From positions 56,591 through 120,590 of the forward strand of contig JBFWVJ010000007.1 in NCBI GenBank assembly GCA_050246795.1: a stretch of DNA of 64,000 nucleotides, written 5' to 3'. Positions 63,882 through 64,000 of the stretch are shown here, in pieces (within the stretch, counting starts at the first letter, position 1; each line of letters starts with the position of its first letter). The notes under the pieces were generated by a model. It worked only from the letters and a program-made list of their open reading frames with translations. It had not been told where the DNA came from and searched no databases. This DNA comes from JBFWVJ01 sp050246795 (GTDB lineage Bacteria; Patescibacteriota; Gracilibacteria; JAUYGZ01). Both the position numbers and the translations under genes were made by a program.

Positions 63882-64000
63882 GGCACTGTTAACATAAGGA
63901 TTTGAAAAGAAGCAGGATGAGTCCAAGAAATATGAAGCCGCAATAGGAAGTATCGAGCTTGTCAAAGCGTGTACAAACTCTTCTAAAGTTTTTGAGACGA
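63882..64000. mobile_element. End of an IS5-type insertion sequence, cut by the window edge
   Basis: The element seems to begin GGCACTGTTAACA just after CTA, consistent with the CTAG-like targets of IS427-group elements. It holds the transposase C-terminus on minus. The other end lies outside the window. Confidence 0.6.
63889..64000 (-). CDS. Transposase C-terminus (IS5 family, IS427-like), partial
   Basis: The minus strand is open from the window edge to a TAA at 63889 and encodes RLKNFRRVCTRFDKLD followed by a Tyr/Cys and hydrophobic helix ending LLLFKSLC. The arrangement N-F-R-R-V-x-T-R-F/Y-D-K followed by a hydrophobic tail is the usual end of IS5/IS427-type DDE transposases after the catalytic Glu. 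The catalytic region itself lies beyond the window. It is positioned 20 bp after the ychF stop. Confidence 0.7.
   Translation of the reverse strand, partial: RLKNFRRVCTRFDKLDTSYCGFIFLGLILLLFKSLC

Overview
The window looks like a chromosomal segment of an uncultured bacterium of the Candidate Phyla Radiation (Patescibacteria), most like Peregrinibacteria or Peribacteria. This is inferred from gene content and style, not from a marker tree. TGA works as an ordinary stop. Genes are tightly packed on both strands with many 1-25 bp overlaps. Clear Shine-Dalgarno sequences are rare, and many start codons follow pyrimidine-rich leaders such as CCCC-ATG. Several families have the reduced or rearranged form often seen in these bacteria, such as a Mur ligase without its N-terminal domain and a VirB6/TrbL-like membrane protein.

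Layout. 1-6.4 kb: 6-phosphogluconolactonase, IspG, a Bcp-type peroxiredoxin, an EVE protein, DoxX, a DHFR-like reductase, PgpA, an AI-2E family permease, tRNA-Asp and two very small transcription units. 6.4-14.1 kb, minus strand: MurE-like ligase, PgeF, LysRS with an appended tRNA-binding domain, an eIF2B-like protein and two tandem ArsB/NhaD-type transporters. 14.1-24.8 kb: GltX, RlpA, GlmS, PepP-type peptidase, DUF192 protein, DnaB, Lgt, MiaB and PrsW. 24.9-34.4 kb: a class B penicillin-binding protein, a DEDDh exonuclease fused to a degenerate DinG-like region, FtsZ, FtsA, YbeY, peptide deformylase, a lipoprotein and tRNA-Arg. 35.4-40.9 kb: a pyrimidine cluster pyrE-pyrC-(GNAT)-pyrD-pyrK-pyrF, which lacks carAB and pyrB here. 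41-48.4 kb: DnaJ, a membrane protein, an SDR, tRNA-Val, two GT4 glycosyltransferases with a small membrane protein, tRNA-Ile, a beta-CASP RNase and a PUR-like protein. 48.5-57.8 kb: SecD carrying an embedded parvulin domain, a sugar nucleotidyltransferase, and a four-gene operon with a VirB6/TrbL-like protein. 58.6-64 kb: GyrA, an orphan solute-binding protein, YchF and the edge of an IS5-type insertion sequence.

How the genes work together. Many serve the envelope and its assembly: GlmS, MurE-like, PgeF, PBP, RlpA, FtsA/FtsZ, Lgt, PgpA, SecD and the glycosyltransferases. Others serve translation and RNA maturation (LysRS, GltX, MiaB, YbeY, Def, YchF, beta-CASP RNase). A third set makes UMP from dihydroorotate precursors.

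The least ordinary features are: SecD with a parvulin-type insertion; a nuclease fused to a helicase-like region that has lost its ATPase motifs; the VirB6-like operon with two unrecognised partner proteins; a 24-residue Cys/Gly-rich peptide with its own promoter and terminator; a family of 9-bp (CCCTTAnnn) repeats placed directly in front of start codons and once inside the miaB reading frame; a small inverted-repeat element present twice; and two large structured intergenic regions (about 34.5-35.4 kb and 57.8-58.6 kb) that share sequence blocks. There is no CRISPR array, rRNA or prophage.
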